A stretch of 64,000 nt of DNA from Tubulanus polymorphus (GCF_964204645.1 NC_134035.1:2990001-3054000), one strand, 5' to 3'; positions 1-10,984 are shown, counted from the stretch's first letter. A program made the numbers and translations. Notes: generated by a model from the letters alone, not told the origin.

Positions 1-654
1 ACGTACAGCATGTTGCACTTGGTGCATTCGATGCAGTATACAATTTCACGGGTCGCGCAATTAATTGTGCTGCGGATCGCGTGCATTTTAAAATGCACGC
101 GATGTTGTGGCTGCGGCAAACGGTTGTTTCACGGACGAGTGGACACGTACGACATCTCGGTGTTCTGCATTTCTTGGTGCCTCGACGTCGGGTTGACGGA
201 GTTCTTTGAGTAGACCTGGAAATAGAAGAATTGGAAACAACGGAAGTATTTCTGTTACGATGCGGTGAAGAGGGGACTCGGGGAGGGGGTGGCTCCGTGG
301 GTTTGAGCTGCGACGAAGTTAGGAGATCTTTGAGACTCTTGTGCTTGGTGTAGGCGGTGACCGTGGTTACCTCGTCCGACCGGCCGGTGGCCGTAGCCAG
401 TTTCGTAAATCTGGTTCGGATGTTACGGGCTAGGGATCGGTTTGCTTCGGAGTGAGGTAAGATAAGTGGTAAACGCTTTTTCGGCGGTTCGTTGGCCCGT
501 TGTTGTTCTCGTAGATCTCGTTCGGCGTGGTGCCGTAGAGCTTGGCTTTTGATGTGTCGCAGTTCGCGGTCTTTGTAGCCACGACCTCTGAGTACTTTAA
601 GTTTTAGTTAGGGGTCATAGTAGTTAGTTATCTAGTAGTAGTTAGTTGCTCTTC
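1..654 (-). mobile_element. Penelope-like retroelement, 3' coding remnant
   Basis: Read on the minus strand, about 570 down to 100 keeps one frame rich in K, R, S and T. It includes KHKSLKDLLTSSQLKP and the cysteine cluster KCRTPRCRTCPL. After a frame change around positions 85-120, a second frame gives INCATREIVYCIECTKCNML, which runs off the left edge. A 'KSLKDLL ... KC-x4-C-x2-C ... VxYxIxCxKCxxLYVG' order is typical of Penelope-like elements, in the linker between reverse transcriptase and the GIY-YIG endonuclease; the GIY-YIG core would lie left of the window. The frame break and lack of an upstream reverse transcriptase make this a decayed, 5'-truncated copy. Identification is by motif recognition; a related LINE cannot be fully excluded. 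Confidence 0.6.
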
Positions 655-708
655 TATCCATCCATCTATCTATCCATCCATCCATCCATCCGTCTATCTA
701 TCCGTCTA
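655..708. repeat. TCCA/TCTA tetranucleotide run between the tandem copies
   Basis: Short run of ATCC/ATCT/GTCT tetranucleotides lying exactly at the junction of the two 492-bp repeats. It is the same class of repeat as the large array that follows the second copy at 1217. Confidence 0.85.
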
Positions 709-1200
709 TTCTGCATTTCTTGGTGCCTCGACGTCGGGTTGACGGAGTTCTTTGAGTAGACCTGGAAATAGAAGAATTGGAAACAACGGAAGTATTTCTG
801 TTACGATGCGGTGAAGAGGGGACTCGGGGAGGGGGTGGCTCCGTGGGTTTGAGCTGCGACGAAGTTAGGAGATCTTTGAGACTCTTGTGCTTGGTGTAGG
901 CGGTGACCGTGGTTACCTCGTCCGACCGGCCGGTGGCCGTAGCCAGTTCCGTAAACCTGGTTCGGATGTTACGGGCTAGGGTTCGGTTGGCTTCGGAGTG
1001 AGGTAAGATAAGCGGTAAACGCTTTTTCGGCGGTTCGTTGGCCCGTTGTTGTTCTCGTAGATCTCGTTCGGCGTGGTGCCGTAGAGCTTGGCTTTTGATG
1101 TGTCGCAGTTCGCGGTCTTTGTAGCCACGACCTCTGAGTACTTTAAGTTTTAGTTAGGGGTCATAGTAGTTAGTTATCTAGTAGTAGTTAGTTGCTCTTC
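709..1200 (-). mobile_element. Second, tandem partial copy of the Penelope-like remnant
   Basis: Positions 709-1200 repeat 163-654 almost base for base (492 bp, offset 546), with only a few substitutions seen, for example at the equivalents of 401-410. The copy stops inside the cysteine cluster, so it lacks the part leading into the endonuclease domain. A short tetranucleotide stretch (655-708) separates the copies. Penelope-like elements often insert as partial tandem copies, which fits. The near identity means the duplication is recent even though the reading frame is broken. Confidence 0.65.
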
Positions 1201-1216
1201 GCAAATTTGTGAGCAA

Positions 1217-1436
<220 letters not shown>

Positions 1437-1517
1437 AATCGTTGGTGGTAAGCTTTTACAATCGGATGGGCTTATACTTATGGTTACGTTAGGAGTTATA
1501 GATGTTATAAGTGGTGT

Positions 1518-1585
1518 CGGGTCAACACGTCCTCGCAGACCCGGTCAAAACGTCCTCGCTTTCGTCGGTCAAAACGTCCTCACTC
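1518..1585. repeat. Three short copies of a 'gtcaaaacgtcctcgc' motif
   Basis: A degenerate motif of about 25 bp containing GTCAAAACGTCCTC is repeated three times in tandem upstream of the GPCR. No function is evident; its distance from the start codon (about 180 bp) would allow a regulatory role, but nothing in the sequence shows one. Confidence 0.6.
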
Positions 1586-1654
1586 ACGCCAGAATAATTA
1601 CAAATAATTACAACTCACAAAAACATCATGATATCAAACACTAAGAGGCCTTCC

Positions 1655-1733
1655 CCGTTATGGTCGTAATTGTATTTGTAAAACTGAATACAAGAAACTG
1701 CTGCATTTATCTATTGATGAAATGTTTAGTTTA
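1655..1733 (+). pseudogene. Remnant of a GPCR paralogue (TM1-TM2 segment)
   Basis: Starting at 1660 this stretch translates to MVVIVFVKLNTRNCCIYLL followed by MKCLV. That closely matches residues 34-56 of the intact receptor that begins 30 bp further on (MIIVVFVKLKTKNRCIYLL, then KCLAV). The DNA is also alike, with one extra codon. Nothing upstream or downstream continues the receptor, so this looks like a leftover of an unequal tandem duplication. It lies where the 5' untranslated region or proximal promoter of the intact receptor should be. Confidence 0.6.
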
Positions 1734-1762
1734 ATTCATCAGTTCTATCATAGAGAACGAGG

Positions 1763-2698
1763 ATGAACGCAACGATTTTCAAGAGGTCGTACGTCGACAA
1801 ATGGATTTTGGCCGCATATGTATTGCCGCCTCTAATCCCGGTCGGTGTTGGTTTAAACGCGATGATCATCGTCGTATTTGTCAAACTGAAAACTAAAAAT
1901 CGCTGCATCTATTTACTGAAATGTCTCGCTGTTGTCGATATCATATTTCTGGTGACGAAACTCATTCAGGACCCGGTGCGGTTTTATATTCACTATGCCA
2001 CGTGCGGTGATATGATCATTTATTTCGTCGCGCCGCGAATTTCCCCGTACATTTACATATGGCTGACAATGTTGAATAACGGATTTCAAATGTTTCGTAA
2101 TTATTTAACTGTAATTATTCAATGCGAACGATTAGTGACTATCATTTTTCTACTGAAGGTACGATATAGGATAAATTTTCTTATCTTATTCGCGTGTGTC
2201 TTTTCTGTGGCTATGTGTTCGTATTACCCGATCACGATGCGTGTAATCTATCAGCCCACATCGAAGCTCGGTCCTCATTACAAAGCATCATTTGCGCGTG
2301 ACAATGTCTTTCTACTAATGAACCGATACATCGACCCGATCTTCCGTATTTTCATACCGAATCTATTAGTTTTCGTAGCGAATATAGCTCTTCTAATTGT
2401 ATTACACGTTAAAACGACGCGTAGGCAAGATCTGACCGCCACAACTAGCGATCCGAAACCGCAAAAGGGCATGGCAAAAGCCACGAAAATGGTGCTTACA
2501 ATGAGTATCATTTTCACGATTTTAGAATTTCCAGGTTTGCTCGGTAAAATCGGTGGACGCTACGTCCTCGGGCGCGGTTTAAACGTATTAACATTCTATC
2601 TGGTTACATCGATCATCAATTCTTGTATAAATCTTATTCTTTATATAATTGTGAACAAGCAATTTAGAGAAAAGTTCGTTCAGTTGTTGAAATGCTGA
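1763..2698 (+). CDS. Intronless rhodopsin-class GPCR (orphan, FMRFamide-receptor-like)
   Basis: A 311-residue seven-helix membrane receptor, complete in one exon. Helices lie near residues 17-40, 48-70, 95-130, 136-160, 191-216, 243-262 and 275-298. The end of TM3 reads CERLV (residues 121-125) in place of D/E-R-Y. TM6 has FTILEFPG where CWxP is usual. TM7 has NSCINLILY, a degenerate NPxxY with the usual FR after it (KQFREKF). The start MNAT supplies an N-glycosylation site at Asn2 and is shared with the receptors at 25.4-28.2 kb. Cys81 is present before TM3, but the second extracellular loop (about residues 161-190) has no cysteine, so the standard TM3-loop disulphide seems absent. AATAAA at 2773-2778 could serve as the polyadenylation signal. 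The ligand is unknown; peptide or chemosensory roles are typical of such lineage-specific receptors. The class is firm, the subfamily tentative. Confidence 0.85.
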   Translation: MNATIFKRSYVDKWILAAYVLPPLIPVGVGLNAMIIVVFVKLKTKNRCIYLLKCLAVVDIIFLVTKLIQDPVRFYIHYATCGDMIIYFVAPRISPYIYIWLTMLNNGFQMFRNYLTVIIQCERLVTIIFLLKVRYRINFLILFACVFSVAMCSYYPITMRVIYQPTSKLGPHYKASFARDNVFLLMNRYIDPIFRIFIPNLLVFVANIALLIVLHVKTTRRQDLTATTSDPKPQKGMAKATKMVLTMSIIFTILEFPGLLGKIGGRYVLGRGLNVLTFYLVTSIINSCINLILYIIVNKQFREKFVQLLKC

Positions 2699-2721
2699 TT
2701 AAGATCGACATGAGGTTATCC

Positions 2722-2784
2722 CACGCTGCTTGCACCGAATAGTCGCTCGGATTTCTTCAGTTCGAGGAATTGAATAAATATAAA
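2722..2784 (+). repeat. GPCR 3' flank segment with an inverted copy at 4766-4827
   Basis: This 63-bp stretch just after the receptor stop codon includes the AATAAA signal. It reappears in reverse complement at 4766-4827 with a handful of changes. Either it is a small dispersed repeat or a second receptor copy once sat in the opposite orientation. Confidence 0.7.
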
Positions 2785-4432
2785 AGTTTCTCAAATTTAG
2801 AGGGTTGTTTTTTGCTCTTTTTTAAAATCTATACACTGCGGCTATATACTGACCAGTGACACTCATAGACTGGTATTAACATTTTATCTCTAGCCTATAA
2901 TCTGTGTAGTGACTGGGGAGTAGTAACTTCCGAACATCCGGGCCTGCAGCGGAGTGGGGGGGGGGGGGGGTATAGTTCAGGTAGTTTACGACAAACCGCC
3001 GGAAATCCCAAAACGGTTCGCTCTGAAAAATGAATTTGCTGGAAATGAATAACATCCTAGGCTTGTCGTATGTCCTACCCGATCTTATAGTGCTACAGAT
3101 ACCTAGGACTAGCGTTGGACTCCGTAGGGAGCCTTGCATTGCTAACACATAATGCCGTTGTCACTAGGCTCCTTTTTTACCTTCGAGCGCCTTTTCAAAA
3201 AGGTCCACTTAAAAGTCCACATTTTAAGGAAACTTTTATTTATAGGGAAAGCAAACTGCCTATAAAACCGGCAACGTTACAGGCCTGGCTACGATATCAA
3301 TCATTTATCCATTTACTCCGGAGAATGAAGCGGAGAATTTCTCCTGCCCCCATAAGAAAATACTGCTTCCCGGAATTAAAACCACCATCGATCACCATTT
3401 CTGAGGCTTAGTGCGTATTGGATTACGTAATACGTACGATTCAGTCTGGTGCCACCTTTTCTCCTTCGAATACGCTTCATTCATTTTGCACAGTTATTGA
3501 CGGGGTCCAGAAGTCTATGTCTCAGATCCCCGCCTTAAGGGTCCTCTGTGATTTCTGCATTTCCTAGATTGTATTGTTAAGAATATCTCATCAATCAGTC
3601 GCTCGGTCATTCGGTCACCAGTCATCCATTTATCCAGTCAGGCATCAGACCATATTTGTAATGAAGAGGGACCACAAATCCATTGGTCTTGAGAGACAGA
3701 TTGATGATAAAACAAGGGATTTTCTGGACATTTTCGCCTGGAGAAAGAGTACCAAACTGGTGGGGGATTTCCTTCTATATTCGGCTCGGATGTACTGGCA
3801 TACCTGTACTGGGATACCCCTCTTTCTAAAGGTTTGATTATTTCAAAAGTTAGTTTGGGTATGTGGGGCGAAAACCATTATCAGCCGAACCCAACTTTCG
3901 TTCGACAATGTATGGCCAAGGAATGGTTTTGGCCGTTGATGATAGTGACATTAAAAGTAAAATAATCATTCCTTAACTATAATCGAAATTAAGTTTTTTA
4001 AGGGTTAAGAGGCGCAAGTTGCATACGTATTTGAACAAAATGTGTCGCGCACGACTTAACTGGAACCATGGCCGTGACCGGGACGTGATTAGTCTATATA
4101 TATATTCTGTACATGAGTCAGATCGGCTGTCATACGAGACGCACGTAGAGTTTTGTGGGGATTTAGGATATTGGATTTTTGAAACGGAAATACGCTATTT
4201 AGAACTCTCAAATTCAAAAACCACCCGTCGTATCTAGGCCTAATATGCTGCAACGATCAGTATATATTTGTAGAGATTCAAGATATAGACTCTGGAGCTG
4301 CAAGTTTGGTCAGAAACGGGCGATTTCAGTCTGAGTCGACATCGTCACGGCGTTGACCATTGTGACGTCATGGTCTTTTGTCCGAATGTGAATGGCCGTG
4401 GAATATGTTCGAATGTTTTCCTGTCACAATCG
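2785..4432. other. Non-coding stretch, nothing recognised
   Basis: Contains a run of 14 G at about 2957-2970 and only short reading frames with no codon bias or domain. The frames at 3115-3411, 3574-3837 and 4019-4237 show no recognisable protein and lack good splice signals. Confidence 0.6.
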
Positions 4433-4505
4433 GGCGGACCGGATGGCTTAGTCGGTCGGCGACTAGCGTGTCACCGCTGTGGCCCAGGTTCGAGTCTCGG
4501 AGGAG
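4433..4505 (+). mobile_element. tRNA-derived SINE head
   Basis: The stretch carries an A-box-like TGGCTTAGTCGG and a B-box-like GGTTCGAGTCTC (4487-4498) at tRNA spacing. The acceptor ends do not pair, so it is not a working tRNA. The following 4506-4740 may be the SINE body; it includes a small hairpin around 4629-4652 (AATTCAG / GCTGAATT). Confidence 0.5.
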
Positions 4506-4765
4506 GCGGGTCAGGATGTGGCAAGTGATCTCCGGTAAGCGGGCGAGTCGAGAGTACTGTCCTCCCTGGAATGAGGTTGCTAATGCGTGAGTCCTACAAA
4601 ATAACTGGTGTGGGGTAAATTATGTTTAATTCAGTCGTTTCTGGCTGAATTATTTATTTATCCCACAATACCGGTCCCGGCAGCGGAGTAATTCCCCCAG
4701 GGACCTTCGACTTTTTTACAATATTAGTTTGTTATTTTAAGTTGAGTGGTGAGGGTTTGGGTCAT

Positions 4766-4827
4766 TTTATATTTATTTAATTCCTCGAACTGAAGAAATC
4801 CAAGCGACTATTCGGTACAAGCAGCGC
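4766..4827 (-). repeat. Inverted copy of the GPCR 3' flank
   Basis: Reverse complement of 2722-2784, including the AATAAA. No receptor coding sequence is found beside it, so any second gene has been lost or never existed here. Confidence 0.65.
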
Positions 4828-6100
4828 GCGGTGATCAATCACAGTTCTTTCTCAACTGATGATAAAACTTCCATAATTTTTCACCAGATTACAGTTAAAG
4901 AAGATGTGTACGCGGCGATGTCTGATGAACTTGTGTATAAATTCGGATTCAAAACGACTCTATCCAATAGAGAATCACTCTCTGGAGACCTGCCGTACGC
5001 TCTACTACACAATAGTGCCGCGTCACTGCACAAACCCTTAAGCAAACTTCAATATCCTAAAGCAAAACTCGAAAAAAGTAAAATTGAGCCGGTATTACAG
5101 TTCAAAACCGGACTTAAATAGAAGGGAAATCTACACTAAAGTTTGTTGGAGTTTATCTAAACCATTAGATAAAATTTCAGCATACAATTTTAGGCTAAAA
5201 TCGTAGCATTCGATATTTCTATCTTTAACAATATGTGCCTCTATGAATAGTCGAATTAAACTCGATGACCTGTAGGCCCCATTGAAAATGTTTGGCACGA
5301 ATTGAATGGTTCTTGCGGATTAGCGTCACGGACTCGGGTCTGTCACAGGAATGCGCGATCGAGCTTTCTGATTGATCCAATCCGGTCGCATCGATGATGC
5401 ACCGTCGCTGATTGGTTGACGTAGGTATTAGAAGCGCGGTTCGAGCCGCCCGATGCCAGTCCGAGAACTGATATCCAGCGATGAAGGTCAACCCATAAGA
5501 GCTCTGCAACAAGGCGTGAAGAAAGTGTGGCTTCAAGCGAACAACCAACTAATAAGCGGCTGATGATGTTAGGAGAGACTGGAACGTGAAGGAATTTGTG
5601 ACGCCTAGCGATTGAGAACGCAAGATGAGACTGGCGGCTGATGGTGCAGATGATCGCGGAGGAGATCCCGATACTGCTGCTGCTGTTACTGGTGTTGCTG
5701 CTGCTGTTGATGTCGGATTTCAACTACAAACAGATGACGGCTAATTTGCTGACGAAGACGAGTTGCTGTTGTCGCTGATTTCCGATGTTCTATTTCGCGC
5801 ACATTCATACATTATGAATATTGTGTCTTTTTAGGGTTAAACCGAAACCAGTTCGCTACTACTGACAACTACATGTACACACAATTCGTTTGTCGCAACG
5901 TCCTGAACTAGTCTGCTGCTGCTGCTACTGCTGCTGCTGCTGCTGCATTGGGAACCGCATCAACTCGCATTTTGCTGTTTCGGTATCTTTACATTAAGAT
6001 AAGGTAATTATATTAAACTATACCCATCCGTACATTTTGCATCTTCATTAGCTTGACGATTATCCGATTTGTTTTTCAGCTGGCAATATTTGAGTGACGG
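4828..6100. other. Non-coding stretch with CTG/CAG runs
   Basis: Holds two interrupted CTG trinucleotide runs at about 5675-5715 and 5911-5948. Overlapping open frames on the minus strand (5225-5723) have no recognised domain and no splice support, so they are not called as genes. Confidence 0.55.
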
Positions 6101-6104
6101 CAAC

Positions 6105-6530
6105 ATCTTCAAACCTCGAGACGCAGACTCTACCCCGACTACAGAACCATCTTCAAACCTCGAGACGCAGACCCTACTCCGACTACAGAACCATCTTCAA
6201 ACCTCGAGAAGCAGACTCTACTCCACTACAGTACCATCCTCAAACCTCGAGACGCAGACTCTACTCCGACTACAGTACCATCTTCAAACTCGAGACGCAG
6301 ACTCTACTCCGACTACAGAACCATCCTCAAACCTCGAGACGCAGACTCTACTCCGACTACAGTACCATCCTCAAACCTCGAGACGCAGACTCTACTCCGA
6401 CTACAGTACCATCCTCAAACCTCGAGACGCAGACTCTACTCCGACTACAGAACCATCTTCAAACCTCGAGACGCAGACTCTACTCCGACTTCAGAACCAT
6501 CTCCAAACCTCGAGACGCAGACTCTACTCG
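6105..6530. repeat. 44-bp minisatellite, about 9-10 copies
   Basis: The unit contains CTCGAGACGCAGACTCTACT followed by CCGACTACAG and then CCATCTTCAAAC. Copies differ at a few sites and two are shortened. Because 44 is not a multiple of three and the unit has no stop in the forward frames, long frames of low complexity cross the array. They are artefacts. Confidence 0.9.
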
Positions 6531-6873
6531 TCATTATTTCGTTTTGCCGCATGTTATAAAAAGTAACGTAAATAAATAAACGTCTATATATAAAATGCTC
6601 TCTTTAATAAAATCTCTTTGTCTCGGGCACTTTGCCCCGGAAAGGACTCTCCCCTCTCACGACTTCCACTTGCCCCGGAAAGGACTCTCTTACAACTTCT
6701 CACGTTCAAGGAGAGGACAAAGTCAAAAAGGAAAGGACAAACGCAAAGTAGTATCAAAGGATTTATTCCAAATTCAAAGTAGGAATTTGTTACAGCTTGT
6801 TTGCAAAAGTAAAATTCAACATTTTATTGAAACGAACAAAATCAAAATTCAACATTTTATTTAATCATCAATA

Positions 6874-6942
6874 AAATGGGATTTGAACCACCAACCACTG
6901 GTCTAGCAGTCCAGCACCCTACCCACTACGCTATAGGGACGT
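6874..6942 (-). mobile_element. tRNA-Ser-like SINE head
   Basis: On the minus strand: A-box-like TAGCGTAGTGGGTAGGGTGC, an anticodon-like loop CTGCTAG (GCT if real), and B-box GGTTCAAATCCC. T-stem and acceptor pairing fail, so this is a tRNA-derived repeat or tRNA pseudogene and not an active tRNA. Confidence 0.5.
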
Positions 6943-7055
6943 ACAAACAGCCTGCAGGGGAACTCATATTTATCCATTGCTTAAGCAAATTTTATCAAAA
7001 AAATAATGCCATCTACCGGGCGAGACAGGAACTAGTTCCTATCACAACCCGGTAG

Positions 7056-7425
7056 ATGGTGAATGAGACCAGAGTATGAGATGAGAATGAGAAAGAGTGA
7101 GATGAGGATGAGTATGAGAGATGAGAATGAGATGAGTATGAGATGAGGATGAGTATGAGAGATGAGTATGAGATGAGAATGAGAAAGAGTGAGATGAGTA
7201 TGAGAGATGAGAATGAGATGAGTATGAGAGATGAGTATGAGATGAGGATGAAAGAGTGAGATGAGGATGTGTATGAGAGATGAGTATGAGATGAGTATGA
7301 GATGAGGATGAGAGATGAGTATGAGAGAGTGAGAGATGAGAGATGAGTATGAGAGATGAGTGTGAGAGATGAGGATGGGAGATGAGTATGAGAGATGAGG
7401 ATGAGAGCTGAGAGATGATAGAAAG
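7056..7425. repeat. Purine-rich GATGAG/TATGAGA minisatellite
   Basis: About 370 bp built from GATGAG, TATGAGA and AATGAGA blocks, almost purely A, G and T on the plus strand. The minus-strand open frame across it (S, L, I, H, T repeats) is a repeat artefact. Confidence 0.9.
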
Positions 7426-7569
7426 AGACAGAGAGGGGATTGTATATCACCTGAACTTCTATGTTCCTCGTTGTTTTCTATCCGGCAGATTCTAGATGCC
7501 GTCAGTAGTTTTAGTTTTACAGTTTTTAGTTCAAACAGATATTTATCCCATCAGCAGCAAAGTCATCAC

Positions 7570-10500
7570 ATAGTTAGTCGTCGTGGACATAAAGTTCACT
7601 ATAACTGAAGTCAAGTTCTCCCAATATTTGTTCGTTTGTTTGTTTATCCTCTCAGTGAGTTCTAACGCTGCCAACACATATTTTATCCAGTTCATCTGAT
7701 GTAGTCCTGATCATCAAACACAAACGTCAATAATTCCATCCTAATGATGACAAACATCCTAAAAGATATAAATGAAACTTTATAGATTTGAGGCAACCAA
7801 TCAGTTATACACAGTGTAAGAGTTAAGTAAAGTTACTGGTGCATCAGAGAAATGGCAATCTAAGGTAGGCTACTCCCCAAAATGAGTGTCAGGGGTCAAA
7901 TATTTTTTGTCTCCGATTTTGATGAAATTCAGTATAAACATGTATTCTTGGGTGCTGATCACAAATCTGAACGAATTTTTCGGATCTGAGGCCCAGAAAA
8001 TGAGAAATTCGAATTATTGGGGGACCCCCTAAATTTTCAAAAGGCCTTGGACCCCAGAGTTTTCGAGATATTCAAAATCTGATTGCAGATTTGGATTCAG
8101 CACCCCTGAAAATATAAAGGACTAAAATTTCAAGCAAATCGAAGAGATTCGGTTTTTTGGCCAAAAATGGCAAAAATCTAAGGAGTTTTTTTCGGCGAAA
8201 ACTTTTTTTTCTCTGATTCCTTCTAAAATTGGTAGGAATATGTATTCTGAGGTGTAGATTCCGGATCCGCAATCAGATTTTGAATCGGAATTCAACTTCA
8301 TGGGCAAATAAGGGTTTTAATGCCCAAAATATGCACCCCAAAAATGGGGTACAAAGTCAAAATATTTTTTTGGCCCAATTTTAATGAAACTTAGTGCAGA
8401 CATGTTTTTTGGGGTGCTGATTACGAATATGGGGTTAGATTTTGGATCCGAGGCAACTAAAATGAGATATTCAGGATTTCGTGTTTTGACCCCCTTAATT
8501 TCGTCACAAATTTTGATGAAATTTGCCTGGGAAATTCGGCCCAAAATCGAATTTTATTCAATGATCAAATATTCAATCAATTTTTAAGGTAGAAATTGAT
8601 GCTCTTACTAAAAACCCTGTATTATAATTCCTGCAACACAATTACAGGCTGCCTCAAATAACCACATTGACAATTCTTATGAAATGCAGAAATCAGTGTT
8701 TACAGATAAACTGCTTTCTCATAATTGTTTTGGAAACTTATAAGAAATTCTACTCACACACTCACTAGCCCTTGTCTAGCAGAAATGGTAGTCCACCGAG
8801 TTCCACAAATCCACATACAGAGTTCCACACCTCCTGGAGTCCACCACTGACTGTTTTTTTTATCCACTTATAGTCCAGTTAGTTCACTAGTAGTCCGGAA
8901 GAAGTAAAACTGTGACAAATTTCAGTTGAAGTCCACCACGTCCAGTATTTGTGATGAAGTTTACACGACAGCCCGAAGAAAACCTGAAATATAAAATTGA
9001 AATCACATTAACAGGGAGACTGACTGAGAGGTTGAGGGATGGGGTGAGAGGTTGGGGAGGATGGGGTCAGAGGTTGAGGGAGGATGGGGTGAGAGGTTGG
9101 GGAGGATGGGGTGAGAGGTTGAGGGAGTATGGGATGAGAGGTTGGGGGAGGATGGGGTGAGAGGTTGGGGGAGGATGGGATGAGAGGTTGGGGAGGATGG
9201 GGTGAGAGGTTGAGGGACAATGGGATGAGAGGTTGGGGAGGATGGGGTGAGAGGTTGAGGGAGGATGGGGTGAGAGGTTGGGGAGGATGGGGTGAGAGGT
9301 TTAAGGAGGATGGGGTGTGAGGTTGGGGAGGGTGGGTTGAGAGGTTGAGGGAGGGTGGGGTGAGAGGTTGGGGAGGATGGGTGAAAAGAGAAGCAAACAC
9401 AATAACTCAGGCTTAAGCAAAAGTTTTCAGCAGTTTTCAGTACGGCACTGGATTAACAGATTCTCGTTTTACACAAGAGCCCAGCCTGTGGCAGTGGGAG
9501 AAAGCTGGTGTAACTTGCTGAACAAGATGTGGTGCTGGAGGAAGTTGAAGAACAGTTCATCAAGATTTGTGAAACTATCGCCTGCTGCACCATGTGCAAT
9601 TCAAGCGGCTAGGGTAGTGCGGCCCGTATAGGCTAGAAAGTGGTTTTTGACACCGAGTGAGGTCCCTGTTAGCCTAGCACCTAGCCGTCGTTACCCAAAC
9701 AACCCGGAACCCGTAGTAACAACGACTGACTGATTCAGACTAAATTTGAGTAGGTCCCGGCCTCCACTGACTGTCGTGAAGTGTCTGCGAAGTCACTGGA
9801 GTGAGGTCCCCCTCTAAACTGTGTGTGTACCTGAGGACATGAAAATGAAATATCATGTATGAATTTTTATCTTTTTTACCAATATCAAAATTCGTACATT
9901 TAGAATCATCGCGGCTTTAAAGTCTTTATCAATTGAGGGAATAGTTCACTGTAAATAAAGAATTAGCGATTGAATTGAGCCCGCTCCACAGTAAAATTGC
10001 ACGATTAATTCAATCTCGACCGTCTAGTGCTGCCGCTATGTATAACGATAGCGTGGAAAATGTGAACTAACATAATACTCGCTTGCCAGAGTCTTCGAAC
10101 GGCCGTAGTGGACGAACTAATTACCGATTTGCGGGCCGGATTCCGAGGAAAATTCTCAAACTCTGAAAACTGCTCTCAAACGTTCGAACCAAACAGTTTT
10201 TCTATAAGAGAATGAGCCTTAAAAGAGTTAATTTGAATCGGGGTATTTCTAGTATGGTCTGGGAGAGTGCGACAGGTGTTTGTAAGTTCCCTGTTTATTT
10301 GCGCGCAAATAGACTATAATCGAAGAAAAAATATTAACATTTTGTCAATTCTGATGATAAATTATCATTAAAAAATGAAAATGAATAATTTATTCTGTAT
10401 ACAAATACTATATCAATTGATAAGTAAGTGAATTTTAGCTAAAAAAATTAAATATGTTACCTAAAAATAAGGAAATATCATACAAAATTCAGAACGTATT

Positions 10501-10980
10501 CATAGTATCATATTTAATCAGAATAAGACGACACACTGGTCGGTACTGTACGTAATAAGGACATTTAAATTCCGGCGGTAAATATGCGCTATTTTAGTTC
10601 GCAGAAATTCCGCTATCGTTATTCATAGGGGCAGCACTGTACGGTAAATATCTAACTCAGCCTCGCTATCATACTGTGGCATGCGAGCAATACAGATATT
10701 TTTCTTAGCCGAATTTCGTTGATTATCTAATACGATTCCATTGTATATGAATAATTCGACTATCGTTTAAGGTTTTTAGAAGGGGATTCTCTTTCTAAAA
10801 CGAATTTCAAACCGTTTGTGATAGAACTCTTTTGTCTGCGGAATGTATTAGCATCCGGTAAAGCGGTAGGCTCACATGCCAAAGGAAGAACTTCAAGCAA
10901 ATTTAATTTTATTCTCTAAAATAGTGCATTCAACTACCACTAACACTGTAACCAGAAATAATGCTCGGAAACTAATAAAG
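7570..10980. repeat. Macro-tandem repeat, unit 1
   Basis: First of three head-to-tail copies of a long non-coding unit. Shared landmarks are TCAAGTTCTCCCAATAT (7609, 10995, 14193), the 'tccacaaatccacat' block (about 8800, 12205, 14990), a G-rich minisatellite, 'ttagcgattgaattgagc' (about 9963, 12986, 16038) and 'catccggtaaagcg' near the end. Unit 1 includes the 7863-8640 block also seen in unit 2. No coding capacity or reverse transcriptase is visible. Confidence 0.8.
9030..9390. repeat. GAGGTTGGGGAGGATGGGGT minisatellite inside unit 1
   Basis: About 16 copies of a 22-23 bp G-rich unit. The same minisatellite occurs at the same relative place in units 2 and 3 with fewer copies, so it predates the macro-duplication and has since changed in length. 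The G-tracts could form quadruplexes. Confidence 0.9.
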
Positions 10981-10984
10981 AAGA

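Noticed and set aside
5225-5723. Overlapping minus-strand frames of 107 and 126 codons
   Set aside because: Low-complexity serine/CTG-run composition in part, no domain, no conserved motif; likely chance.
6069-6579. Two overlapping frames of 160-165 codons
   Set aside because: They are read-through of the 44-bp minisatellite.
6874-6942. Functional tRNA-Ser(GCT)
   Set aside because: Acceptor and T-stem do not pair; treated as a SINE head or tRNA pseudogene. The same applies to 4433, 23145, 28936 and 29138.
7013-7450. 145-codon minus-strand frame
   Set aside because: Product of the purine-rich repeat (S, L, I, H only).
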